From positions 682,001 through 746,000 of the forward strand of contig CAXXIH010000001.1 of NCBI GenBank assembly GCA_963663365.2: DNA of 64,000 nucleotides, read 5' to 3'. The notes beneath the pieces were generated by a model. That model saw nothing but the letters and a program-made list of their open reading frames with translations. It had not been told where the DNA came from and did no database searches. Of this stretch, positions 47,501 through 54,409 are shown one piece after another. Both the position numbers and the translations under genes were made by a program. Position 1 is the first letter of the stretch, and each line of letters opens with the position of its first letter. This DNA comes from G963663365 sp963663365 (GTDB lineage Bacteria; Hinthialibacterota; Hinthialibacteria; Hinthialibacterales; G963663365).

Positions 47501-47659
47501 ATGAGCGTATTCTGTCCGTACCGTAATCGAGGGGTAGGTGATATCCGGCATCAAGTCGATGGGGAGACGCAAAAATGAAATCACACCGAAAAGCACCACA
47601 ATCAAAAAGAACATCATTGTGGTGACAGGCCGCCGAATGGCAATGTGCGTGATTTTCAT
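44585..47659 (-). CDS. RND-family efflux transporter (HAE1/AcrB-like)
   Basis: Inner-membrane proton-driven exporter. Seen: first transmembrane segment (about 12-30), porter domain with PDITYPSITVRTEYAHVGPE, transmembrane block 335-500 with GGLALGVGMLVDSAIVVLEN (proton-relay aspartate D398; the second aspartate of AcrB is serine here), second half with the same arrangement and IMLVGIVVNNAIILVDYMNL near residue 890. The length of 1024 residues is typical. ATG overlaps the adaptor stop by 4 bases. Exported substrate cannot be told from sequence. Confidence 0.95.
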   Translation of the reverse strand: MKITHIAIRRPVTTMMFFLIVVLFGVISFLRLPIDLMPDITYPSITVRTEYAHVGPEEIEQLITRPIEETVSSIQGVEKIQSNSTEGMSAVRVSFIWGTNLDEAANDVRSRVDRVRGRLPDDSESPVIYKFDLSAYPVMYIGMSGSLDPVEMYELAERQLKNRLERLPGVAAVEIRGGFRREIHVNLDRRKLTALNLSLESVLASLDAENLNLPAGRVDDGDLDVLVRTKGEYETLDEIRNTVVQVRDGVSILLKDIGTVEDSHEEITRVVRLNGVPGLRMAVNKQSGSNTVQVAEAVLEELDNINRDFPQIHVSPILDTSDYIKRAIAGVRNATFYGAILAAVILFLFLLSFRSTAIISVAIPISILATFGLMYFFDFTLNVMTFGGLALGVGMLVDSAIVVLENIFRLREGGKGIREAAFDGTDEVATAVFASTLTTLVVFLPVLFIRGISGVTFKQLASVVCFALFCSLVVALTLIPVLCTLFYRRNNRPVQSADKKEQKGFFYHHIEAEYLLLLKAALRHRPLTILFVLILLAGSMGLVQRIGVEFMPKADESEVRVQIETAVGTRLEVVDETTKQVEKIIEDNVPEATTIYARVGSMGFMGSGGHLGEVRVSLLPVAERKRSSAEVASALRPLLAHIPGAVIRVREGQGLWVFRVLAGGEDEAEVQVRGHDFEIAGRLAKRVQEEMEQVEGITDVQISREEGQPEEIVRIDRAKAAALGLTVSKIAQDIETSLSGTSATLFREGGNEYKILVRLKEADRLSIIDVTDMTVTTENGHSVVLKNVVQLQRREGPVEIEREDQERIVTVSGSIENRDLGSVMREVVERISAIPRPQDFEIAASGEYEEQQEAFQELLLGFALAIILVYMVMASQFESLVDPFVVMFSIPLGVVGVSLMLVLTNTTFNLQAFTGCIMLVGIVVNNAIILVDYMNLLRRRDGMALYDAVVEAARRRLRPVLMTTLTTSVGLAPLALGLGEGGEMQAPMARVVIGGLLSSAFITLLFIPVLYTLFERREPKPAAD

Positions 47660-48825
47660 TCCGAAGCGCTTTCCTCTGCGGGCGATTCAGCGGGCTGGCT
47701 TTCAACAATCGCATCGCCATCGTTGAGAAGATGCTGACCCATGGTGATAATCCGCTGGCCGGGCTCGATTCCTTTGATTTCGACAGACTCTGCATTAACC
47801 AGTCCGGTTTCGACGACAACGAACTTGGCGGTGTTCATATCATCGCTGGGAACAAAGATGCCTTCCTGCATATCGCGCTTAACCAAAGCGCGGCTGGGAA
47901 TCAAGGTGACACCCTCATGGGTGCTGAAGTGGATACGAACGCGGGTAAACATCCCCGGTTTGAGCAATTGATCGGGATTGGGAACCTCGATCTCGACTTC
48001 GGCCGAGCGTGTATCCGGATCAAGTATGGGGGCAATACGAGAGACTGTTCCCGTAAAAGACCGATTGGGATAAGAATCGACACTCAAAATGGCTTCGAGT
48101 CCGGTACGGATTTTTGCGTAATCGCGTTCGACAACACTGATTGTTGTTTGGACCGATGAAATATCCGCAAGAGAGACAATCGGCGTTGTGGATGAAACCA
48201 TGGCGCCTTCATCCATGAATCGTTTGCCTACAACTCCGGAAATTGGCGCGCGTATTTTTGTGTATGAAAGTCTGACCTTTTCGGCCTGGAGCATCGCCTC
48301 TTGCTGGCGGATTCCGGCTTCTGCGACTTTTTTGCGGGCAATGAGGCTCAGGTAAGCGGCTTCGGCCGCTTCCATATCGGCTGCCGATGCAACTTTACGT
48401 TCGCGCAATGTTTTAATCCGTTGCAGCTCGCTTTCCGCATTGGTCAGATTGGCTTCGAGTTCTTCAAGAGAGGCACGCGCAAGAACCAAGCGTGCGCTGG
48501 CCTCTTCAACAGTGTGTTGCAATTCAACTTCATCTAATTCGGCCAGGAGTTGGTCTTTTTCGACATGGTCACCTAGATCGACATGAACCGCGCTGACCCG
48601 GCCTGAAATCTTCGATGAAACCAAAACCTCCGCTTTGCCTGCCAGCGAGCCGGTGAACTCCACAATATCTTTAATATCGCCGCGTACCGCTTCGGTCCAT
48701 TCAATGGCAATCGGGGCTTTGCCTTTGGCGCCCGATGAACCACCGGCCTCCGAGGTGCTATAAAGCCTCCATGCCACGGCGGACGCCACGACCACAATAA
48801 GTAACAGAGCGATGAAATGTCTCAT
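47656..48825 (-). CDS. RND-pump periplasmic adaptor (membrane fusion protein)
   Basis: Links the pump with the outer-membrane channel. Seen: N-terminal membrane segment (about 4-20), biotinyl-lipoyl-like half motifs (VSSKISGRVSAVHVDLGDHV; YTKIRAPISGVVGKRFMDEG), a coiled-coil hairpin between them (about 95-170), and beta-barrel and membrane-proximal domains to residue 389. First gene of the operon, with AAAGG before the ATG. The C-terminal tail is Glu/Ser-rich. Confidence 0.93.
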   Translation of the reverse strand: MRHFIALLLIVVVASAVAWRLYSTSEAGGSSGAKGKAPIAIEWTEAVRGDIKDIVEFTGSLAGKAEVLVSSKISGRVSAVHVDLGDHVEKDQLLAELDEVELQHTVEEASARLVLARASLEELEANLTNAESELQRIKTLRERKVASAADMEAAEAAYLSLIARKKVAEAGIRQQEAMLQAEKVRLSYTKIRAPISGVVGKRFMDEGAMVSSTTPIVSLADISSVQTTISVVERDYAKIRTGLEAILSVDSYPNRSFTGTVSRIAPILDPDTRSAEVEIEVPNPDQLLKPGMFTRVRIHFSTHEGVTLIPSRALVKRDMQEGIFVPSDDMNTAKFVVVETGLVNAESVEIKGIEPGQRIITMGQHLLNDGDAIVESQPAESPAEESASE

Positions 48826-49190
48826 AGCGCCTTTCAGGCCGAAGCCAGCCTCACTAGGGCATTAGAGTTCTCTGCCAAGGGCAACACGAATTTACAGCCG
48901 CAATCGCCCACGCATTAAATTGATAACGAGAAGTATATGGATCTATGCTCGCCACTCCAATCCCTTTGCAGACATAAGCCTTGGGCTGCAATTATGCATT
49001 TTGACGGAAATGGCTTTAAAACGCCTTTTCGGGAAATCCGGGGGAACCCGTGTTTGGGCCACCGTATGGAGTGAGTTGGGTGGATCGGGAGTTACATGCG
49101 TATTTTAGAAAACAGCGGCTTACAAGGACATTCTCCCTTCCGCGTTGCTCGCCCCTGAACATTCATTAAATGGGGAAAAACCGGCTGGTT
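48826..49190. other. Gene-free stretch, upstream region of the efflux operon
   Basis: No coding frame, hairpin module or convincing promoter was recognised in these 365 bases. It separates the efflux adaptor start from the pseudopilin stop, both on the minus strand, so it should contain the efflux operon promoter. Confidence 0.5.
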
Positions 49191-49778
49191 CTAAAGACCG
49201 TTGATGATATTGCAGTTGCAGCCCGGCTTTGGCGCGCCCACCCAAAGAATATCGCCTTTGCTGCCGAGTCCATTCGAGGCTTTGTAAATAAAATCCGGAT
49301 TGCCATTGGTGCATTTGCCATCGCGTTCACCGCCCCAGCCGTTGATTTTATCCGGACCCCAACTGTTGATACGCCAGGCATGCCCCCAGCCGCCGGTGTT
49401 GACATAATCATAGGCCCAACCCCATTGGTTGTAATCGGCCATATTGGCATATGTCGCAAACGGATCCACGGGGACTGAACTGAGATAAGCGATTGGTGTG
49501 GTCATCCGGTAATAGCGGATTTCATTGGGGTGGGAACCATCGATACCCCGCACACGATTCTCGGTCCAAGGCGGATAGTCATTGCAATCCAAACGGTAAC
49601 TTTCAAGCGCTGTCTCGATCGTTTTCATATCGGAGATTGCCCGGGAAATCTTGGCGCGTATCTGCGCATTCAGAAAATTGGGCACGGCAATTGCCGCCAA
49701 AATCCCGATAATTGCCACGACAATTAACAGTTCGATGAGTGTGAACGCGCCTTTTTTCTCTCTCTCCGACGGTGACAT
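49191..49778 (-). CDS. Orphan GspG-like pseudopilin
   Basis: Second stand-alone prepilin-like protein. Seen: a short basic leader (MSPSEREKKGA), A|F or G-A junction before FTLIELLIVVAIIGILAAIA, mature glutamate 5, an N-terminal helix followed by NAQIRAKISRAISDMKTIET, and a Trp/Gly-rich domain with ASNGLGSKGDILWVG and a Cys pair (CNCN) near the end. GGAGG precedes the ATG. It is clearly related to the pseudopilin at 33.7 kb (NAQxRAKxSR and SNGLxSKGDI). The length is 195 residues. Role unknown; neither is next to secretion genes. Confidence 0.88.
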   Translation of the reverse strand: MSPSEREKKGAFTLIELLIVVAIIGILAAIAVPNFLNAQIRAKISRAISDMKTIETALESYRLDCNDYPPWTENRVRGIDGSHPNEIRYYRMTTPIAYLSSVPVDPFATYANMADYNQWGWAYDYVNTGGWGHAWRINSWGPDKINGWGGERDGKCTNGNPDFIYKASNGLGSKGDILWVGAPKPGCNCNIINGL

Positions 49779-49887
49779 GCCGTATCCTCCGCGGTACGCG
49801 TAACATTTCCCGGCATTACCCTCGATTTTTATTTTTCATGCGGATTATGATTCGTCAATAGGAAATTTCGGAATTCCCGGGGCGAAT

Positions 49888-50817
49888 TTATACTGTAATC
49901 CAACGGTATCCACAGCCTTGAGGCAAGTGGATTACCTCGTAATCGGGAAAGGTTTCCTGCAATTTTTTGCTTAATTTACGCATTCCCGGCTCTTCACTGG
50001 TGCCGTGATTGACCACCACCAACGGACGTCCGGTATCTTCGGCAAAGACCGTTTCGGTCCACGTGCGCAGGCTATCATCGATTGCCACAAACAGGTCCGG
50101 TTCCATATCCGCGTGGAAAATCGGATTGCAGTGGCATCCGGTGCCCACACCGATGCTGCGTACGGTACTATCCGGATCGCCATAAAAGCCTACACCGGAT
50201 TGATCTAACGCTTTGAGTTTTGCGGCGATCATTTGTGCGGCCTCCTGGGCGGTTTGCGGTTCAATGCGGTACACGTTGTAATAAGTTCTTTGCCGTAAGA
50301 TATCTTTAGCCGTGAATCCCAACGCTTCACCGAATGCGAAGGGAATGCCGAACTCGGGAACCTTATCCAAGACATCATGGCAACGGATGATGGTAAGGCC
50401 TTGGTCGCGGATCCAGGCGGCTTTTTCCTCAACCAATTCCATATACAGTTTATTTCCGGCCTCGGATTGCTGAAGACGGCTGTCTTCACGGACTTTGTCC
50501 AAGTCCCAGTGCGTATAAAATGTCGGCTCATGCACGACCATTACATTGACGCCTTTGGCCACAGCGTCTTTGCAGGTCTTCCAGTAGGGCATCCAGGCCG
50601 TCCCGATTTTGCGGACCTCTTGTTCGGGATCGCCGATAATCACACGGTCCACGGAGGGCTCATCCACTTCACAAAGGGAACGTAAATAGTTTTGAATATC
50701 GATTGCTTTCATCGGTTTGCCTTTGAGGCTTTTAGGTTGCGCATTAGCAATTTGAATCGGTGTTACCGCCGCCACTGTGCTCAAGCCGGCTATTTTCATA
50801 AGTTCTCTACGTTTCAT
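49888..50817 (-). CDS. Nif3-like metal-centre protein with export signal
   Basis: NIF3 proteins bind a dinuclear metal centre and are usually cytosolic. Seen: a Tat-like N-terminus (MKRRELMKIAGLSTVAAV, then TPIQIANAQ), followed by a NIF3 domain (about 35-305) with the metal-ligand-type motifs VMVVHEPTFYTHWD, IIRCHDVLDKVPEF and VVVNHGTSEEPGM. The length of 309 residues agrees with the family plus signal. The second motif differs from the common NIF3 form, so ligand assignment is tentative. It is divergent from the carboxypeptidase-regulatory-like protein gene at 51.1 kb. Confidence 0.75.
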   Translation of the reverse strand: MKRRELMKIAGLSTVAAVTPIQIANAQPKSLKGKPMKAIDIQNYLRSLCEVDEPSVDRVIIGDPEQEVRKIGTAWMPYWKTCKDAVAKGVNVMVVHEPTFYTHWDLDKVREDSRLQQSEAGNKLYMELVEEKAAWIRDQGLTIIRCHDVLDKVPEFGIPFAFGEALGFTAKDILRQRTYYNVYRIEPQTAQEAAQMIAAKLKALDQSGVGFYGDPDSTVRSIGVGTGCHCNPIFHADMEPDLFVAIDDSLRTWTETVFAEDTGRPLVVVNHGTSEEPGMRKLSKKLQETFPDYEVIHLPQGCGYRWITV

Positions 50818-50968
50818 GGTTGCGTATTCTTTCTCTTACCTAGCTCTTTTGTCTGGTGCTGTGGATTGCTCAACTTAAGTTCCGTGTAGAAATCCTGCGT
50901 GAAGAGATTACAGCATCTTGTCAGCTAACCATCTGATTGTCATGCCGGAGTTGGCTTGCTCTCGCCAT

Positions 50969-50998
50969 ATGACAAACTTATTACTATTGTGCTAGAAT
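50969..50998 (+). promoter_or_regulatory. Candidate promoter (ATGACA, 18-base spacer, TGCTAGAAT)
   Basis: ATGACA at 50969-50974, spacer 18, TAGAAT at 50993-50998 preceded by TGC. It lies about 90 bases before the ATG at 51086. This is the best example of the recurrent extended -10 motif in the window. Confidence 0.5.
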
Positions 50999-51085
50999 AT
51001 TTACACGGAAGTAATTAGGGCCTCTCTCTTGAGCCGGAGTTGGGGGTGGTGAGAGAAACGCCTGTTCAGGCAGCAGAGGGTGATT

Positions 51086-53863
51086 ATGGGGGATAATCCC
51101 TTTCTTAAGATTCTTCTTGCTATCGCATTTCTAGTCGTTTTGGTTGTTTTTGCCGTCATCATGACCAAGCCTTCGATACCGGCTGAAGGTGAGGCTCAGA
51201 TAAGTGTCTATTATGCATCGCCTACACCCACACCACCGGCTGAGGTGACGAAGCCTGGGGAACCAACACCGCAGCCCGGCACACCGGCATCAGAACCCGC
51301 CGCTGAAGAAGTGTACGCTTCCGAAGAAGTGGAGGCCGATTCACGCAGTATTACCAGGGCCGCGATTGCTCCCTATAAACTTCGGATTGAGGATGCCATG
51401 GGGGTGCCCATTGCCGCCGGACGGGTTTCTATAGGATCGCGGGATGTTGCATTTCGAGAAGGTGTCTTTTCGCTGGAGCCGCCATTTGACGATAGTGTTT
51501 CGATTCAGGTATCCGCCGAAGGGTACCAATCTATTGCGCGCACATTGGAGCCGGTTTCGGGCGGCGAACGCACGCTGGTTTTGGAATACCTTACCGATTT
51601 CGAATTTCGTGTTTACGAAAAATCCAAAATTAAAACAGTACCGGGAGCGACTGTGAAGATTTGGAAGGCGGATAATCCTAAACGGCCCATTGCGAAAAAG
51701 AGTCATCTTTCATTGGGGATTTATTACTCGCGTGGGCATGATTCCATCGCGACGGTATTGGATGGCGAAGATTGTGTTTTGGAACCTTCATCAACGCCAT
51801 CAAGCGATTTTGAACGCATGATTTTGCCGGATGGCTTGATTCGTTTCCCGGGCAAGGGAGATAAGGTGACCGCTCTTGGCAGTTGCTGCTGGTATGAAGG
51901 AATATTTCCCCGGTTCGATGTTCCCGAGTACCATTATTTGCGCTATGGCTACATTCCCCAAAAGCAAAAGTATTCATGCAGGCTTCGAATTTGGGATGCT
52001 TTGTATTTTTCCGCCTTACGGGAGGTCATGCCCCGCACCCATGCTTTTGAAAAATGCGAGTTGATGCGTGAAGATTCAGAGCCTTGTTTTACTTTTATTG
52101 GGTTTCCTCAAATGCCGGATGGTCTTGAGGTATTTGAAACGCTCACCGCGGATACGGGCGGACGTTGTTCGATAAAGAATCTCGTGCCTGCTCTTTATTA
52201 CGCACAGGCGGAGAAGGATTCAAAGATCAGCGAAATGTTTCCTTTGCATCCGGCCTGCGGCGGTGCATTGCTTACGCTGTATGGCGGAAGTCAAGTCCGA
52301 GTCAATGTATATTGTAGAGGTCTGGAGAACTCCAAGACCGATGTGGGGTATGTGAATGGTGCGGATGTAAAACTGACGTCGCTCGATTCGACCGGCATGG
52401 CTTCATTTTCTGGTGTTACGGGAGATAGCTATGTCCTTTTTAAGGATGTACCATTCGGACGCTATCGTCTGGAAGTGGAATCCGTTGACGGTTCATATAA
52501 AAGCGAAGTCGATATCGATTCTCCATTCGAGAGTTTCAAAATCCTGCTTGATGAGTGGGAACGTTATTCCATTTCCGGCCGGGTGTTGGAGCGGGAAACG
52601 CAAAAGCCGGTTCCCGATTATGAATTAATCGCACGTGGAGACGAGAATGGCTTTCGAACTTCCATTGTGAAAACGGACCGGGAGGGGAATTTCATTTTTC
52701 ACGATGTTCCACCGGGACAGTATAACCTTACCGGAGAGATTGCTGACGGGGATATCTCCGGGTTAACTTATCTTTTCTATGGAACGGATGAATCTCCCAA
52801 AACGGCTGAGTTTCTTCAGAAGACATCACGCAACGGTAATTCTGGATTCCTTCAGATTGAAGTTGTGGACCGGAATATTGAGAATCTCGAGGCCTTTGTC
52901 ACCAAAGTTTATGAAACCAAGTTTTCGGGAATTGTGACCGGTTCGGATGGCCAGCCCGCACCGGCCGCGCATTTGATGTGCACAGGATATGCTTTTGGCA
53001 TGATGGTTCACGAAATAGAATGGCGTACAACGCCTACTGAGCCCCAGACGGATACCGAAGGGAGATTTTCGTTTTCAATCTTTTCGGGGGATGCCTATGA
53101 GGGACAGCAATTCGACTTTGGGTTAAAGGCCATGACCGGACAGATTATTCCAGCCCACTGGAAACCAAATCCCAATGAGAAAAACTCATATAGCATGATT
53201 GAGGAGAAGTTCGTTGCGACACAACGAGGGGAAATCTCAGTTTCAGGAAGCGTGGGAGAGGTATTCGATAATTTGCATATTTCTCTGGAGGCATCCGGAA
53301 ACCATACGGTGTGGGTTCACGTGTTAATCGAGCCAAGTGATGCCCAGGTTGGTGGAGGGAATGTGTATGCCGGGCAGAATATGTTGGATTTGCCGGTCAT
53401 TCAGATTGAGGATTATCAATACCGGATCGATTATGTCTCCGCTGGCGAATTGGACTTGCTTTTTTATCAGCACGGCTTTTTTCCGGTTGAAACACCATCC
53501 GGGACACGCTCGGTTACTAAGTTTCGCGAAGAGAAATTCTCGGTTACGGTACCGGAAGACAAACCCGAGGTTTATGTCGATCTTACGCCTTGCAAAGCAG
53601 GCTATTTGTGGGGAGTAGTGGTCGATGGCAACAAGAATCCTCTTCCGAATATTCCTATGAGAATCGAGTGTCCTACGAATGGTGAAGTGCGGAATAAGGG
53701 AACAGATGCGAATGGTGCTTTCTTCTGTGATACTCTGATCGATGGTTATCCGTATTCAATTAATGTTTTGCATCCGGAAAGCCGGGAGGTGATTACCCGG
53801 ATCAACGGTGTCGAAGCGAGCCAAGGGGATATTGTGATTCCGGTCCCGGACCTTGCACCGTAA
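51086..53863 (+). CDS. Membrane-anchored protein with carboxypeptidase-regulatory-like domains (paralogue)
   Basis: Function unknown. Seen: transmembrane anchor (about 8-26), Pro/Thr/Glu-rich linker, then beta-sandwich domains (YKLRIEDAMGVPIAAGRVSI; YSISGRVLERETQKPVPDYE; AGYLWGVVVDGNKNPLPNIP). It shares with the 28.6-kb protein the order of domains and the phrases ATVKIWKADNPKRPI (AEVTIWKGPQVQRPL there) and CRLRIWDALYF. Unlike that protein it has no sigma factor or FecR gene beside it. AGAGG lies 6 bases before ATG 51086; the GTG at 51080 overlaps it. The length is 925 residues. Confidence 0.75.
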   Translation: MGDNPFLKILLAIAFLVVLVVFAVIMTKPSIPAEGEAQISVYYASPTPTPPAEVTKPGEPTPQPGTPASEPAAEEVYASEEVEADSRSITRAAIAPYKLRIEDAMGVPIAAGRVSIGSRDVAFREGVFSLEPPFDDSVSIQVSAEGYQSIARTLEPVSGGERTLVLEYLTDFEFRVYEKSKIKTVPGATVKIWKADNPKRPIAKKSHLSLGIYYSRGHDSIATVLDGEDCVLEPSSTPSSDFERMILPDGLIRFPGKGDKVTALGSCCWYEGIFPRFDVPEYHYLRYGYIPQKQKYSCRLRIWDALYFSALREVMPRTHAFEKCELMREDSEPCFTFIGFPQMPDGLEVFETLTADTGGRCSIKNLVPALYYAQAEKDSKISEMFPLHPACGGALLTLYGGSQVRVNVYCRGLENSKTDVGYVNGADVKLTSLDSTGMASFSGVTGDSYVLFKDVPFGRYRLEVESVDGSYKSEVDIDSPFESFKILLDEWERYSISGRVLERETQKPVPDYELIARGDENGFRTSIVKTDREGNFIFHDVPPGQYNLTGEIADGDISGLTYLFYGTDESPKTAEFLQKTSRNGNSGFLQIEVVDRNIENLEAFVTKVYETKFSGIVTGSDGQPAPAAHLMCTGYAFGMMVHEIEWRTTPTEPQTDTEGRFSFSIFSGDAYEGQQFDFGLKAMTGQIIPAHWKPNPNEKNSYSMIEEKFVATQRGEISVSGSVGEVFDNLHISLEASGNHTVWVHVLIEPSDAQVGGGNVYAGQNMLDLPVIQIEDYQYRIDYVSAGELDLLFYQHGFFPVETPSGTRSVTKFREEKFSVTVPEDKPEVYVDLTPCKAGYLWGVVVDGNKNPLPNIPMRIECPTNGEVRNKGTDANGAFFCDTLIDGYPYSINVLHPESREVITRINGVEASQGDIVIPVPDLAP

Positions 53864-53936
53864 GGGGCTGGAATATATAGCCTTCTGGAATATGTTCTGT
53901 TCAGAAATCGAGAAGGATTTTTGTATCTCTTTTTTG

Positions 53937-53945
53937 TGCTATAAT
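53937..53945 (+). promoter_or_regulatory. Extended -10 promoter element (TGCTATAAT)
   Basis: TGTGCTATAAT about 85 bases before the small membrane protein gene. The -10 hexamer is perfect and the TG extension is present; the -35 region is T-rich without a clear hexamer. Confidence 0.5.
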
Positions 53946-54030
53946 TTCTGGTGGAAAAGATGGTACTGCCGATTTATCGTGCCGTGGAGGAGCAAGGTTT
54001 GTAGTGTCCGCTCAGAAAGGAGTGGCCGAT

Positions 54031-54225
54031 ATGGAAGAAGACAAACGCCATGCGACACAAAGAAAACACCGTTTGGCCACCAAACTTAGGAAGCGCCTAG
54101 CTCGGGAAGAACTGTTTAAAAAGAAGACAATCACAGTTCTGTTTATGCTTTTGGCCCTCGTCATCGCCGTCCTGCTGATCGTATTCAGCCAATCCTGGCC
54201 TAAGTATCCGGTTGCCGGAGAATAA
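54031..54225 (+). CDS. Small basic single-pass membrane protein
   Basis: A 64-residue protein, family not recognised. Seen: a strongly basic N-terminal half (RKHRLATKLRKRLAREELFKK), one transmembrane helix (about 38-55, VLFMLLALVIAVLLIVF) and a short C-terminus. AAAGGAG at 54016-54022 is 8 bases before ATG 54031, a textbook ribosome binding site, and a TGCTATAAT element lies upstream, which is why I accept it as real. The GTG at 54004 is in frame but less likely. Positive-inside topology puts the N-terminus in the cytoplasm. Confidence 0.7.
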   Translation: MEEDKRHATQRKHRLATKLRKRLAREELFKKKTITVLFMLLALVIAVLLIVFSQSWPKYPVAGE

Positions 54226-54298
54226 TAGACAAGGAATGGTTGCGCATTGCCCTCGTTCCTTTCCTTCCAGACACCAAAGAGACCGGGATTTGTGTCTG

Positions 54299-54307
54299 TG
54301 CTAGTAT
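54299..54307 (+). promoter_or_regulatory. Extended -10 promoter element (TGCTAGTAT)
   Basis: TGTGCTAGTAT about 100 bases before the gene at 54410; matches the recurrent motif, -35 not clear. It would drive the three-gene operon to 60266. Confidence 0.4.
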
Positions 54308-54409
54308 GCCCATGTGCTTTGTGCCTGCGATTGTGTTATCGGTTTGGCGCCGGATTCCAGGCTTTCGGAAGTCCGTATTTGCTGCACAGTTTAAAATGGA
54401 GCGAAAAGA

